A DNA stretch of 31,689 nt. It comes from DASVXQ01 sp046727955 (lineage in GTDB: Bacteria; Actinomycetota; CALGFH01). Shown piece by piece: positions 1 to 8,071 of this stretch (position 1 is the stretch's first letter; every line of letters begins with the position of its first letter). The notes under the pieces are model-generated. The model saw nothing but the letters and a program-made list of their open reading frames with translations. It was not told the origin of the DNA and did no database searches. The stretch covers positions 1-31,689 of the forward strand of contig JBKPDO010000205.1 in NCBI GenBank assembly GCA_046727955.1. The letters are read 5' to 3'. The translations under genes and the position numbers were made by a program.

Positions 1-458
1 AACGGCACTATGAGCGGCTGCTTGATTTCCGCACGGGGCTGCGACGGTTCCTGCGCTGGAGCGCTGAGCAGGCCGCCACGGTGGGCGTGACCCCGGCCCA
101 GCACCAGCTCCTGCTCGCGATCCGCGGCCACCGCGACCCGGCCGGCCCGACCATCCGGGATGTGGCCGGCTACCTGCTGGTGCGCCATCACAGCGCCGTC
201 GAGCTGGTCGACCGTGCGGTGGTGGCCGGGCTGGTCGAGCGGCGCCAGGATGGAGACGACTTGCGGGCGGTGCGGCTTCGCCTCACCGCGGACGGGGCTG
301 AGCGTCTCGCCCGGCTGACCGCCTCGCACCTGGAGGAGCTCAGGCGGCTCGCGCCGCAGCTCGAAGCGCTGTGGGACGGGCTCGACACGAGCCTTGACGC
401 AGGCGAGCCAAGCTCCTCCCCGGCCGGGCCGGACGATCGACCTTGGCCTCCACGTTGA
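1..458 (+). CDS. MarR-family transcriptional regulator, 5' end cut by window edge
   Basis: The reading frame is open from base 3 and runs to TGA at 456-458. A possible start at 81 would remove the first helix, because residues encoded from base 3 (RHYERLLDFRTGLRRF) look like the N-terminal dimerisation helix of MarR proteins. The real start therefore probably lies just outside the window. The body has the winged-helix pattern of the family: VTPAQHQLLLAIRGH, then a recognition-helix segment (HHSAVELVDRAVVAGLVER), then the wing with basic and acidic residues, ending in LTADGAERLARLTASHLEEL. Family members are dimeric DNA-binding repressors or activators that often respond to small phenolic or oxidative ligands. 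The ligand and target are unknown here. A tiny gene converges on it from the right. Confidence 0.8.
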   Translation, partial: RHYERLLDFRTGLRRFLRWSAEQAATVGVTPAQHQLLLAIRGHRDPAGPTIRDVAGYLLVRHHSAVELVDRAVVAGLVERRQDGDDLRAVRLRLTADGAERLARLTASHLEELRRLAPQLEALWDGLDTSLDAGEPSSSPAGPDDRPWPPR

Positions 459-540
459 GCCCTCGGGCGGGCGGGTCGTCCGCGGGTGGCTGGCGGACCA
501 CGACGGCCTGCAGCCGGCCTGCCACGACGTGCTCGAGGAG

Positions 541-678
541 CTACGACCGGGAGCTGGGGTGCTTGGGCTGGTCGAGCTCGGCCAGCGTGTGCCGCACCCG
601 GGCGGCAATGTGCTGGAGGTGGGGCAGCGCGGCCATGCCGACGGCCGCCCCGAACACGAACCAGAAGACGGCTTCCAT
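541..678 (-). CDS. Small hypothetical membrane protein (45 aa)
   Basis: This short minus-strand ORF has ATG at 678-676 and TAG at 543-541. The start is preceded by GGTAGGAA, a fair ribosome binding site at short spacing. The product starts MEAVFWFVFGAAVGMAALPH, a single hydrophobic helix of about 20 residues, followed by a polar amphipathic tail, so it would be an inner-membrane microprotein. I do not recognise a family. Two operator-like palindromes lie 30 to 60 bp upstream, which supports a real transcription unit. It is convergent with the MarR-type gene. The call rests on the start site, the hydrophobic pattern and the upstream palindromes; it could still be a chance ORF. Confidence 0.4.
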   Translation of the reverse strand: MEAVFWFVFGAAVGMAALPHLQHIAARVRHTLAELDQPKHPSSRS

Positions 679-681
679 TTC

Positions 682-1764
682 CTACCCCCGACCATGCGGT
701 GGGTTACATCGTGCCACGATATTGGATCGTAGCACGATGCGGACTCGACGACGGCGATCCCATCGCCAGTCCCTCCCAACTCCTGCTACGCCACCGGTGA
801 ATGGCGGTTGTCTCTTGCCATCCGCCGGCTCGGAGCCTGCAGCCTGAGGCAACGGATTGACCTTGGGGCTGCGCCGGTGGGCGGGTTTAGGGCCGGCGCC
901 GGGGGCGGGTCTCCACCGATAGCAGGTCCAGGCTTGGCGGATCAGCCGGCCCATGGTGATGATCACCTGGGCGAGGGCAAGCCAGAACTCGACGACCGGT
1001 GTGTTGCGTTCGGTGCACCAGCGCAGCTTGCCGAAGTTGTTGCCCCAGGCGTGGGTGCGCCCCACCGGCCACCGCTTGGTGGCCTGGATCGGGGCGGGGA
1101 TGCCTTTGTGGGCGATCTGGCCTGCAAGGCCCCGCTCGGCCAGGGTGGTACGGGTCTTGTCACTGTCATAGCCCGCGTCCAGGTGCACCGTGGGCTCCTC
1201 GGGCAGCGGCCCGAGCTTGTCGAGGGTGGCAAGGGTCTGGTCCAGGGTCGGGCCGAGCAGGGGGGAGTCGTGGCGGTTGGCGGTGGCTGGCACCGCTGCC
1301 AGCGGGATGCCCTTGGCCTCAGTGGCGACCGAGCGCTTGAGCCCCTGCTTGCCGCGGTCGACCGGGCTGCGTCCGGCAACCTCGCCGCCGCAGGGGGCCT
1401 TGGTGATGCACCCGTCGATGGCGAGATCGTCCAACTCCAGGCCGAGCATGCGGTCGTACGCGGCCAGGACCAGCAGGTGTAGGTGCGCGGCCAGGCCCAG
1501 GGCGATCCACTGGTCGCGGCGGCGTCTGAGGGTGGTGGCCGAGCAGGTGGCGTCTTCGATGTGGCGGTAGCTGCAGCCGAAGACCAGCACCTGGATGAGC
1601 TTGTCGAAGATGGCCCGGTCGGGGATGCGGGGGCGGTGGCAGCCCAGCGGGTGGGTGTCTTGCCGGGTGGGTAGGAGGGCGGCGAACTGGTCCCAGAGGG
1701 GCTCGAGGATGCAGGATGGCAGGAGAGGCGTCCACGGGGCACCTCGTCGGGTGTGTTGGCACAT
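682..1764 (-). CDS. IS5-family transposase with run-on C-terminus
   Basis: The 360-residue frame contains a complete IS5-type DDE transposase. An N-terminal helix-turn-helix/DUF4096-like segment (AIFDKLIQVLVFGCSYRHIED, about 51-71) is followed by catalytic D117 (LAIDGC), D196 (VHLDAGYDS) and E252 (WCTERN). The enzyme cuts and pastes its element as a multimer on the DNA. The last 55 or so residues (from about PQAAGSEP) do not look like transposase and read through the sequence next to the element, including the operator palindromes at 708-738. The natural C-terminus is therefore either extended or its original stop was lost when the element inserted. All three catalytic residues and the frame are intact, so it may still be active. 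Confidence 0.85.
   Translation of the reverse strand: MCQHTRRGAPWTPLLPSCILEPLWDQFAALLPTRQDTHPLGCHRPRIPDRAIFDKLIQVLVFGCSYRHIEDATCSATTLRRRRDQWIALGLAAHLHLLVLAAYDRMLGLELDDLAIDGCITKAPCGGEVAGRSPVDRGKQGLKRSVATEAKGIPLAAVPATANRHDSPLLGPTLDQTLATLDKLGPLPEEPTVHLDAGYDSDKTRTTLAERGLAGQIAHKGIPAPIQATKRWPVGRTHAWGNNFGKLRWCTERNTPVVEFWLALAQVIITMGRLIRQAWTCYRWRPAPGAGPKPAHRRSPKVNPLPQAAGSEPADGKRQPPFTGGVAGVGRDWRWDRRRRVRIVLRSNIVARCNPPHGRG
708..738. promoter_or_regulatory. Two near-identical 13-bp palindromes (putative operators)
   Basis: ATCGTGCCACGAT at 708-720 and ATCGTAGCACGAT at 726-738 are each palindromic around a central base. Their centres are 18 bp apart, just under two helical turns. They sit upstream of the minus-strand small ORF at 541-678 and inside the nominal 3' end of the transposase frame. 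Palindromes of this ATCGTG-CACGAT type resemble sites bound by small winged-helix repressors (PadR or MarR families). Which protein binds is unknown; the neighbouring MarR-type protein is one candidate. Confidence 0.5.
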
Positions 1765-1800
1765 GCCCGGATTCAGGCAAACGCGTGCCTGTGTTACAAA
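820..1800 (-). mobile_element. IS5-type insertion sequence, ends not resolved
   Basis: This is the approximate extent of the element carrying the transposase. I looked for matching terminal inverted repeats in 740-880 and 1764-1830 and found no convincing pair, so both boundaries are estimates. The left boundary is placed where the protein stops looking like transposase. The right boundary is placed just upstream of the transposase start. Confidence 0.4.
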
Positions 1801-1970
1801 TCCGGCTCTCGCTCTCCCGCCCTACCCCACGCGGCCACGTCCAAGCCGCACCCGGCCGAAAGCGGCCAACGGCGGCCACCTCCCAGGGGGTCAGAGGGTC
1901 AGACCACCGCGGTACGAGCCCCGGCCGCGTCCACGCGGGATCACGGTGGGTCCGGACGGTCACCGTGGTC

Positions 1971-2048
1971 GGGGTGGCGGGGGGGGCGCGCCCCCCGGCG
2001 GTAATTGGGGGGCCCCCCGGGCGGGCCCCCCCCCCCCCCCGCCACCCC
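1971..2048. repeat. 16-bp perfect inverted repeat with homopolymer runs
   Basis: GGGGTGGCGGGGGGGG at 1971-1986 is the exact reverse complement of the bases at 2033-2048. Between them are further G6/C6 blocks, and a run of 15 C covers 2026-2040. The segment could form a very stable cruciform or quadruplex-like structure. Homopolymers of this size also make the exact base count uncertain. Confidence 0.7.
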
Positions 2049-2230
2049 ACCCCGCCACAGCGCAGTCAAGCCCAGCCCCAAACAGCAACCACCCACCGGG
2101 GACCCAGGCACCCCGCCGCACAAACCGACACGGCACCACCCGATAGGGGCGCACACCACATCAGCAGCCCAACAAGCCCAGCGCCAGCGCCGAACCCAAA
2201 CGCCGCACGCGGGCTGGGGACTGGACCGGC

Positions 2231-2318
2231 CCCCGTGACCCACGGGGCGGGCCGGAACGGTCCCCCGTGACCCCGCGGGGCGGGCCGGATCGATCCCCGC
2301 CGACGCCGCGGGCGGGCC
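2231..2318 (-). terminator. Tandem GC hairpins downstream of the GH3 gene
   Basis: Two imperfect direct repeats, each itself a hairpin, lie at 2231-2256 (CCCCGTGACCCACGGGG followed by CGGGCCGGA) and 2263-2289. A third, weaker GC-rich unit reaches about 2318. They begin about 50 bp past the GH3 stop, where a terminator would be expected. No T tract follows, so intrinsic termination is only a guess; the repeats may instead protect the mRNA 3' end. Confidence 0.4.
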
Positions 2319-2369
2319 GCATCCTGCGACGCGACCCGCCCGCGGCAGAACCCTCAGCGCTTCAGCGTC

Positions 2370-4865
2370 TCACCTCACCGTGAACGGGGCAGTCAGTGCG
2401 CCCACCACCACCTGGTACGCGCCCGGCTCCACCGCCGGCGTCCCCATCCCGTTGATATCCGCCGGCGTCACCGCCAGCCGCGAAACCGGGAACGACACCT
2501 CGACCGTCCTGCTCTCACCCGGATCCAGCGTCACCCTGGTAAAAGCGACCAGCCGCCTGTCCGGCGCCACCACGTCGCTCACCGGCTGGTGAACGTACAC
2601 CGGCACCACGTCCGTCCCGGCCCGCGTGCCCGTATTCGCCACCGTAAGCGTCACCGTCACCGTGCCCTTCGTCGAAACCGTCCCCGACGCCGACAGCCCG
2701 CTCCTCTGGAACGTCGTGTAGGAAAGGCCCGTACCGAAGGCGAACAGCGGGTTGTAGCCGGAGCCCTGCCCGGAATTGGTCCCCGGCAGCAGGTCGAGGA
2801 ACTTCGGCTGGTCACCCGGTAGCGAGGGCGCACCCTGGTTGAACTGGGACAGCGGCGGGCTCTGCGTCGACTCCGACGGCCAGCTGACCGGCAGCTTGCC
2901 GCTCGGGTTGACCCTGCCGAAGAGGACATCGGCCACCGCCGAGCCCCCTTCGGTCCCAGGCAGGTAGGCCATCAGCAGGCCGTCCGCCTGCGTGCCCGGG
3001 CCGAGCGCCAGCGGCCGTCCCGCGATGACCACGACGATCACCGGCTTGCCCGTCGCCCGCAGCGCGGCGATCAGCGCCTGCTGGTCGGCGGCGAGCGCAG
3101 GGGCCGGGTTGTCGCCGAGACCCTCCGAATACGGCTTCTCACCGACCGCCACCACCACGGCGTCGGCCGTGCGCGCCTCGTCCACCGCCGTCTGCTGGTC
3201 CCGCGCCAGGACGACGTTGGTGGAAGGCACCGCCGCCTTGATCCCCTGGAACACCGTCGTCGCATCCGGGATCTGGTCCGGCCGCCCGATGCAGCAGTTG
3301 CGATGGTCGGCCGGGTCAAGGGGCTGGAACGCCCCTTGCCAGCTCACGCTCCAGCCGCCGAGCTGGTTGGCGATCGCCGGAGCGCAGTCCGCGGTCGGCG
3401 CCTGAACCGGGGCGTCGCACCCCGCGCTCGGTCCGGCCACCACGATCTTGCTCAGGTTGGTCCCCAGCGGCAGTGTCGGGTTGCCCGCGGCGTTCTTCTG
3501 GTTGCGCAGCAAGGTGATCGACTCATCCGCCGCCTGGCGGGCCAGGTCGCGGTTGGCGGCGACCGCCGCGTCCGCCTTGGAGGGGTCCACGAAGGGGTGG
3601 TCGAACAGCCCGAGCTCGAACTTCAGCCTGAGGATCCTGCGCACGGACTGGTCGACCCTGGCCCTCGAGATGACCCCGTTGTGGACGTTGTCCAGCATGG
3701 CCTTCTGCCAGGCGGTCGAGTCGAACGGCGTCATGGACATGTCGACGCCGGCGTTCACCGCCTTGGCCACGGCCTCAGTGTAGTTAGCGGCGACGTGGTA
3801 GGCGCTCTGGAGCGCGCCCACGTCCCCGTAGTCGCTGATGACCACGCCCTTGAAGCCCATCTTGCCCCGCAGGACGTCGGTGAGCAGGTAGTGGGAGGCG
3901 GTGGCCGCGATGCCGTTCACCGAGCCGGAGTTGACCATCACGGTGGCCGCGCCTCCGTCGATCCCACCCTGGTAGGACGGGAGGATCGTGTCTTGGAGGT
4001 AGCGGATGGGGAGCTGGGCCTCGGTCCGGTCATGCCCGGTGAGCGACTGCGAGTAGCCGGCGAAGTGCTTCACGGTCGCCGCGACCTGCGGCGAATTGAA
4101 GCCGCCACCCTGCATCCCGCGTATGTTGGCCGCCCCCATCGCCGCCGCCAGCGCGGGCGCCTCGGCCCAGGTCTCGTAGTAGCGGCCCCAGCGGGTGTCG
4201 CGAGCCAGGTCCTGGACCGGCGCGAAGTTCCAGTTCCCGCCCGTCGCAAGCAACTGCTGCCGGGTGGCGGCCCCGGTGGCCTCCGCCAGCGCGGGGTCCC
4301 ACGTGGCCCCCATGCCGATCGACTGCGGCATGAGCGTGGCCTTGAACGGGTGGCCGAACCCGTGGACGGCGTCGACCCCGTAGATGATCGGAATGCCCAG
4401 CCGTGAGTTGTCGATCGCGAACTTCTGGATCGCGTTGTACTGGTCAGCCCATCCCTTGCCGCTGTTGTCGGCGGGGTTGTCGGTTCCCCCGGAGAGGATC
4501 GAGCCGGTGTGGTTGTCGACGAACACACGCTGCAGGCAGACCTCCTGCAGCGGCTGGTCGCTGCCGCCGTTGCAATCGCCGTTGGCCGGCGCGCTCGGCG
4601 CCCGAAGCTTAAAGACGACGATCTGGTCCATCTGACCGACCTTCTCCTCAAGCGTCATCCGCCCGAGCAGGTCGTTGACCCTGGCCGTGATGGGGACCTT
4701 GGGGTTGCGGTAAGCCGGCGTCTGGCCGCTCGGGCCCGCGAGGGCGGGCACGGCGATGCTCGCGGCGACGCATGATGCCGCGAGCATCGCCGCCGCGGCG
4801 ACCCTGGCGCGGCGACGCCGTGGCCAGGGGCCGGACAGCAGCTTGCGGAGCTTGGCAACGGGCAT
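2370..4865 (-). CDS. Secreted glycoside hydrolase family 3 beta-glucosidase/beta-xylosidase
   Basis: The 831-residue protein hydrolyses beta-linked glucosides or xylosides outside the membrane. ATG 4865 is preceded by GGAGGG at good spacing. Residues 1-44 are a signal peptide with a run of arginines (PRRRRARVAAAAMLAA) ending near ALA-GP; export could be Sec or Tat. The GH3 N-terminal barrel spans about 58-400, with NWNFAPVQDLARDTRWGR at 211-228, KHF at 266-268 and the nucleophile Asp345 in VVISDYGD. The GH3 C-terminal sandwich spans about 440-690 (LLRNQKN, VVAVGE, PYSEG). A fibronectin-III-like domain closes the protein (about 750-825). This is the usual three-domain, roughly 800-residue BglX-like layout. 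A LacI gene is divergent, with operators between. The xylose-type importer nearby suggests xylosidase activity, but specificity cannot be read from sequence. Confidence 0.9.
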   Translation of the reverse strand: MPVAKLRKLLSGPWPRRRRARVAAAAMLAASCVAASIAVPALAGPSGQTPAYRNPKVPITARVNDLLGRMTLEEKVGQMDQIVVFKLRAPSAPANGDCNGGSDQPLQEVCLQRVFVDNHTGSILSGGTDNPADNSGKGWADQYNAIQKFAIDNSRLGIPIIYGVDAVHGFGHPFKATLMPQSIGMGATWDPALAEATGAATRQQLLATGGNWNFAPVQDLARDTRWGRYYETWAEAPALAAAMGAANIRGMQGGGFNSPQVAATVKHFAGYSQSLTGHDRTEAQLPIRYLQDTILPSYQGGIDGGAATVMVNSGSVNGIAATASHYLLTDVLRGKMGFKGVVISDYGDVGALQSAYHVAANYTEAVAKAVNAGVDMSMTPFDSTAWQKAMLDNVHNGVISRARVDQSVRRILRLKFELGLFDHPFVDPSKADAAVAANRDLARQAADESITLLRNQKNAAGNPTLPLGTNLSKIVVAGPSAGCDAPVQAPTADCAPAIANQLGGWSVSWQGAFQPLDPADHRNCCIGRPDQIPDATTVFQGIKAAVPSTNVVLARDQQTAVDEARTADAVVVAVGEKPYSEGLGDNPAPALAADQQALIAALRATGKPVIVVVIAGRPLALGPGTQADGLLMAYLPGTEGGSAVADVLFGRVNPSGKLPVSWPSESTQSPPLSQFNQGAPSLPGDQPKFLDLLPGTNSGQGSGYNPLFAFGTGLSYTTFQRSGLSASGTVSTKGTVTVTLTVANTGTRAGTDVVPVYVHQPVSDVVAPDRRLVAFTRVTLDPGESRTVEVSFPVSRLAVTPADINGMGTPAVEPGAYQVVVGALTAPFTVR

Positions 4866-4911
4866 GGCACCCTCCGTTCCTCTCGGGGCCGTCTTGGTGG
4901 ACTGGTCGCCG

Positions 4912-4929
4912 TGCGAAAACGTTTACGCA
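4912..4929. promoter_or_regulatory. LacI-type operator upstream of the GH3 gene
   Basis: TGCGAAAACGTTTACGCA is an 18-bp near-palindrome (one mismatched pair) centred on ACGT, the classic layout for LacI/GalR repressors. It lies 47 bp upstream of the GH3 start, in promoter range. The divergent LacI-type gene is the obvious candidate to bind it. Confidence 0.65.
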
Positions 4930-5113
4930 TCAGTGCGTCGGAGGCCATGAATACCTAGTTCGTTCTGACCGGACCGGAGTCTGGACCCGGTGCCAGCGAC
5001 TGTCAAGACTGGATCGGCCCCACGTTTGTTCGGCACTGCGCGGCCAGGTCGTCCTTTGCGTGTGGGTCCTGTTCGCTGTGGACCTTGACAAGGGGAGCGG
5101 TCGGAAGCTTGAC

Positions 5114-5140
5114 TCCGTATACGTTGTATACGTTTACGGA
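5114..5140. promoter_or_regulatory. Nested LacI-type operators upstream of the LacI gene
   Basis: CGTATAC at 5116-5122 and GTATACG at 5126-5132 form a perfect inverted repeat with a 3-bp spacer. They are nested in a longer dyad, TCCGTATACG at 5114-5123 against CGTTTACGGA at 5131-5140. The CGTTTACG half-site is shared with the operator at 4912-4929. The site is 56 bp before the repressor start, so autoregulation is likely. TTGACA at 5085-5090 may be a -35 box, but I could not place a matching -10. Confidence 0.6.
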
Positions 5141-5195
5141 AGGGATATCACGGGCCCCCAAGATCGAGATCGTTCCGTGGGGCCGGGTGGGCATC

Positions 5196-6260
5196 ATGGT
5201 GGACATCCGGGAGCTGGCCCGCCGCAGTGGTGTGTCCGTTGCCACCGTGTCCAGGGCACTGAACGACCGGGCCGAGGTGAGCCCGACCACCCGCGAACGC
5301 ATCATCGAGCTCGCCCGAGAGCTCGGCTACTCTCCAAACCACCCGGCCAGGACGCTGGTCCGCCGCCGCTCTGACATGGTCGGCCTGATCTGGGACACTG
5401 GCGCTGAAATCGAGGCCCACGACAGCCGCCACCCGTTTCTTCAGGACCTTCTTATCGGGCTCAAGCGCGCGCTGAGCGACGCCAGCTACCACCTGATGCT
5501 GCTCTCCATCGCTCAGGCCGGCGCGAGGGTCGACGCCTATGTGCGCGCCGCTCAGCAGCACAGCCTCGACGGCGTCCTGATGATGGCGGTCGACCCGGAC
5601 CATCCGGCGATTACCGCCCTGGTCGCCTCCCAGATCGCCTGCGTCGGTCTCGACCTGCCGGTGCGTGGGCCACGAGCGACCCACGTCACCTCGGACAACC
5701 GCACGGGAGCGGTGGCCGCCGTACGCCACCTGCACGCGCTGGGGCACCGGCGCATCGCCACCATCACCGGCCCACCGCACATGCTGCCCGCAGCCGAGCG
5801 ACTCGCCGGCTACCGCTACGAGATTGCCCGGCTCGGGCTCGAGTACCGTGGGGAGTACGTCCTGAACGGTGACTTCTTCCTGCCCAGCGGATACGAGTGC
5901 GCGAGCCGCCTGCTCAGGCTGGCGGAGCCGCCGACGGCCATCTTCGCCGCCGGCGACGAGATGGCGATCGGCGCCATGCACGCGATCGCCGACGCCGGTC
6001 TCCGGGTCCCCGACGACATCGCCATGGTGGGCTTCGACGACATCGAGGCGGCTTCGCTGGTGCGTCCCACGCTCAGCACGATCGTGCAGGACCGTCGCGC
6101 GTTCGGCGTGGCGGCGGTCGCCGCCCTGATGGACACCCTCGCCGCACCGGGCGACAGCGGTGACGGCGTCGTGCCCGCCCCGCGGATCGTGCCCACCAAG
6201 CTGGTCGTGCGGGCCTCGTGCGGCGCCTCACGACAGTCACGAGCTCGGCTGGAATCGTGA
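5196..6260 (+). CDS. LacI/GalR-family transcriptional repressor
   Basis: ATG 5196 is chosen because it begins the family-typical helix-turn-helix: MVDIRELARRSGVSVATVSRALNDRAEVSPTTRERI. The upstream in-frame residues from 5085 are not conserved and cover the operator. At 354 residues it has the normal length: DNA-binding domain and hinge helix (1-60), then a periplasmic-binding-protein-like effector domain with family motifs (VGLIWD, THVTSDNRTGAVAAVRHLHALGHRRIA, AIFAAGDEMAIGAMHAIADAGLRVPDDIAMVGFDD, TLSTIVQD). It should repress the divergent GH3 gene and possibly the xylFGH importer downstream until a sugar binds. Spacing to the GH3 start is about 330 bp, with two operator regions between. Confidence 0.9.
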   Translation: MVDIRELARRSGVSVATVSRALNDRAEVSPTTRERIIELARELGYSPNHPARTLVRRRSDMVGLIWDTGAEIEAHDSRHPFLQDLLIGLKRALSDASYHLMLLSIAQAGARVDAYVRAAQQHSLDGVLMMAVDPDHPAITALVASQIACVGLDLPVRGPRATHVTSDNRTGAVAAVRHLHALGHRRIATITGPPHMLPAAERLAGYRYEIARLGLEYRGEYVLNGDFFLPSGYECASRLLRLAEPPTAIFAAGDEMAIGAMHAIADAGLRVPDDIAMVGFDDIEAASLVRPTLSTIVQDRRAFGVAAVAALMDTLAAPGDSGDGVVPAPRIVPTKLVVRASCGASRQSRARLES

Positions 6261-6889
6261 CATACCTGGGCGGGGTGACAGATTTGCGCATCGACACGGG
6301 CGGCGTGGAGCCTGTCTGGACTCCGGGATTCCCGGGACCCCTCCGGCCCCGGACCCGCCATCGACCAGATTGGCTGTCCGATGACGCGACGAGATCGTCA
6401 ACAGGACCTAGAGTCGTTGGTGTGGAAGGCTCGAGACTGGGGAGCGCTGTGGCGAGGACACAGGAGCCGGGGGTTGGCGGCTCCCTGGAGTCGCCGCGCG
6501 CTGGCCAGGGCTGCTCCGAGGTGGTCTACCTGTGTAACCTGGTCAATCCAGAGCGGGTCATCGTCGGTAACGACCTGAGCCTGGCCGGTGAGGTGGTCCT
6601 GCAGCCGCTACGAGAGGTGGTGCGGCGGAGCGCGATCCGCTCAGCCGCCGAGCACGTCGGCGCGTTCGCGCTGCTGCGCGGTTCGGACGGCTTCGTCTCA
6701 TCGCGGCTTCGCCTCGCGGCAGGGTATGCGGATGACAGCTGGCAGCCCGACCGCCGTGGCCAACCGCGGCCGGCCAGACCGCGGGAGGACCAGGTCCCGC
6801 GGAGGAGGTGAGAGAGCCGGCAAGAGCCCACGAGACAGCGCGCTACGAGACAACGCACCAACCGTTCCACGAAGCGAGGTGGGAATTTG
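6261..6889 (+). other. Non-coding region between the LacI gene and xylF
   Basis: About 630 bp with no intact gene. The middle part encodes a recognisable fragment of a ROK-family protein (6515-6690). The last 100 bp must contain the xylF promoter, but no LacI-like operator or clear -35/-10 pair was found there. Confidence 0.5.
6515..6690 (+). pseudogene. Remnant of a ROK-family (XylR/NagC-like) protein
   Basis: Read in the frame of base 6518, the segment gives VVYLCNLVNPERVIVGND followed by LSLAGEVVLQPLREVVRR. This is close to the well-conserved C-terminal helix and strand of ROK proteins (typically NLVNLLNPERVVLGGGL...AGELLLEPLR). No ROK helix-turn-helix, ATP-binding DxGxT motif or zinc-binding cluster is found upstream, and the sequence before about 6510 does not look coding. 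I infer a decayed regulator or sugar kinase, plausibly a former XylR-type regulator of the adjacent importer. Its last residues also diverge from the family. Confidence 0.5.
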
Positions 6890-8008
6890 ATGGGTGTACG
6901 CATGGCCCGAGCCCTCCGGCTCGTCGCCGTCGTCGGGGTGGCCGCGCTGCTGGCGGCCGCCTGTTCCACCAGCAACAACAACAAGGGCGGGACCTCCGGC
7001 GGGGGGGCCAAGAAGATCGCCCTGCTGCTGCCAGAGACCAAGACGACCCGCTACGAAGCCCAGGACCGGCCGTTGTTCGAGGCCAAGGTGAAGGCGCTGT
7101 GCTCCGACTGCCAGATCCTGTACTCCAATGCCAACCAGGACGCCACCACACAGCAGAACCAGGCCGACGCCGCCCTGACCAACGGCGCCAAGGTGCTGGT
7201 GCTCGACCCGGTCGACTCGGCGTCGGCGGCGTCGATCGTCTCCAAGGCCAGGTCGCGCAACGTCCCGGTGATCAGCTACGACCGGCTGATCCTCAACTCC
7301 GACCTCGACTACTACATCTCCTTCGACAACGTGCAGGTCGGCAAGCTGCAGGCGTCGTCGCTGGTGGACAAGCTCAAGAGCCAGGGCAAGCACGGCTCGG
7401 TCGTGATGATCAACGGCGCGCCGACCGACAACAACGCCAAGCTGTTCAAGCAGGGCGCGCACAGCGTGCTCGACAGCAGCGGGTTCAAGATCGGCAAGGA
7501 GTTCGACACGCCGGACTGGAGCCCGGACAAGGCGCAGACCGAGATGGACCAGGCGATCACCGCGCTCGGCAAGACCGGGTTCGTCGGTGTGTACGCGGCC
7601 AATGACGGCACCGGGGGCGGCGCCATCGCGGCGCTCAAGGGCGCGGGGATCAGCCCGCTCCCGCCGGTGACCGGGCAGGACGCCGAGCTGGCGGCGGTGC
7701 AGCGTATCCTTACCGGCGAGCAGTACATGACGGTGTACAAGGCGATCAAGCCGGAGGCCGAAAAGACCGCCGAGTGGGCGGTCGACATCGTCAACGGCAA
7801 GACCTCCGACGCCGCCGCACTGGCCACCACCAAGGTCAACAACGGCCAGAAGGACGTGCCCTCGATCATCCTGACTCCGGTCGCGGTCACCAAGGCCAAC
7901 GCCAAGCAGACCATCGGGCAGATGATCTCGGACGGCTTCCTCAAGGCCAGCGACATCTGCTCCGGAACGGCCGCTTCCGCCTGCCAGCAGATCGGCATCT
8001 CCGGATGA
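6890..8008 (+). CDS. xylF: Xylose-type sugar ABC transporter substrate-binding lipoprotein
   Basis: The protein captures a sugar outside the membrane and delivers it to the XylH permease. ATG 6890 follows GAGGTGGGA. The N-terminus is a lipoprotein signal (hydrophobic 8-23, lipobox LLAAAC, lipidated Cys25) and then a Ser/Asn/Gly-rich linker. The rest is a type I periplasmic-binding fold with strong XylF signatures: NANQDATTQQNQADAALTNG, VLVLDPVDSASAASIV, VPVISYDRLI, DYYISFDNVQVGKLQA and, in the second lobe, GVYAANDGTGGGAIAALKGAG. The length of 372 residues is normal. It is the first gene of an importer operon. Xylose is the best guess from family similarity; related pentoses or glucose are possible. 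Confidence 0.85.
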   Translation: MGVRMARALRLVAVVGVAALLAAACSTSNNNKGGTSGGGAKKIALLLPETKTTRYEAQDRPLFEAKVKALCSDCQILYSNANQDATTQQNQADAALTNGAKVLVLDPVDSASAASIVSKARSRNVPVISYDRLILNSDLDYYISFDNVQVGKLQASSLVDKLKSQGKHGSVVMINGAPTDNNAKLFKQGAHSVLDSSGFKIGKEFDTPDWSPDKAQTEMDQAITALGKTGFVGVYAANDGTGGGAIAALKGAGISPLPPVTGQDAELAAVQRILTGEQYMTVYKAIKPEAEKTAEWAVDIVNGKTSDAAALATTKVNNGQKDVPSIILTPVAVTKANAKQTIGQMISDGFLKASDICSGTAASACQQIGISG

Positions 8009-8071
8009 CGTCCGAGCGGCGGCGGGCTCTCCAGGGCTCGCCGCCGCCCGGCCTGGTGCAAGGGAGGCAGC

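Larger units (their letters stand above)
1765..2369. other. Intergenic region without a credible gene
   Basis: This 605-bp stretch lies between the transposase and the GH3 gene. The ORFs in it are proline- and glycine-rich artefacts of extreme GC content. It holds a large G/C inverted repeat with a 15-base C run (1971-2048) and tandem GC hairpins close to the GH3 stop (2231-2318). Confidence 0.6.

Noticed and set aside
740..1830. Terminal inverted repeats of the IS5-type element
   Set aside because: Short matches such as GCCTGA near both sides were found, but nothing long enough or correctly placed to call the ends.
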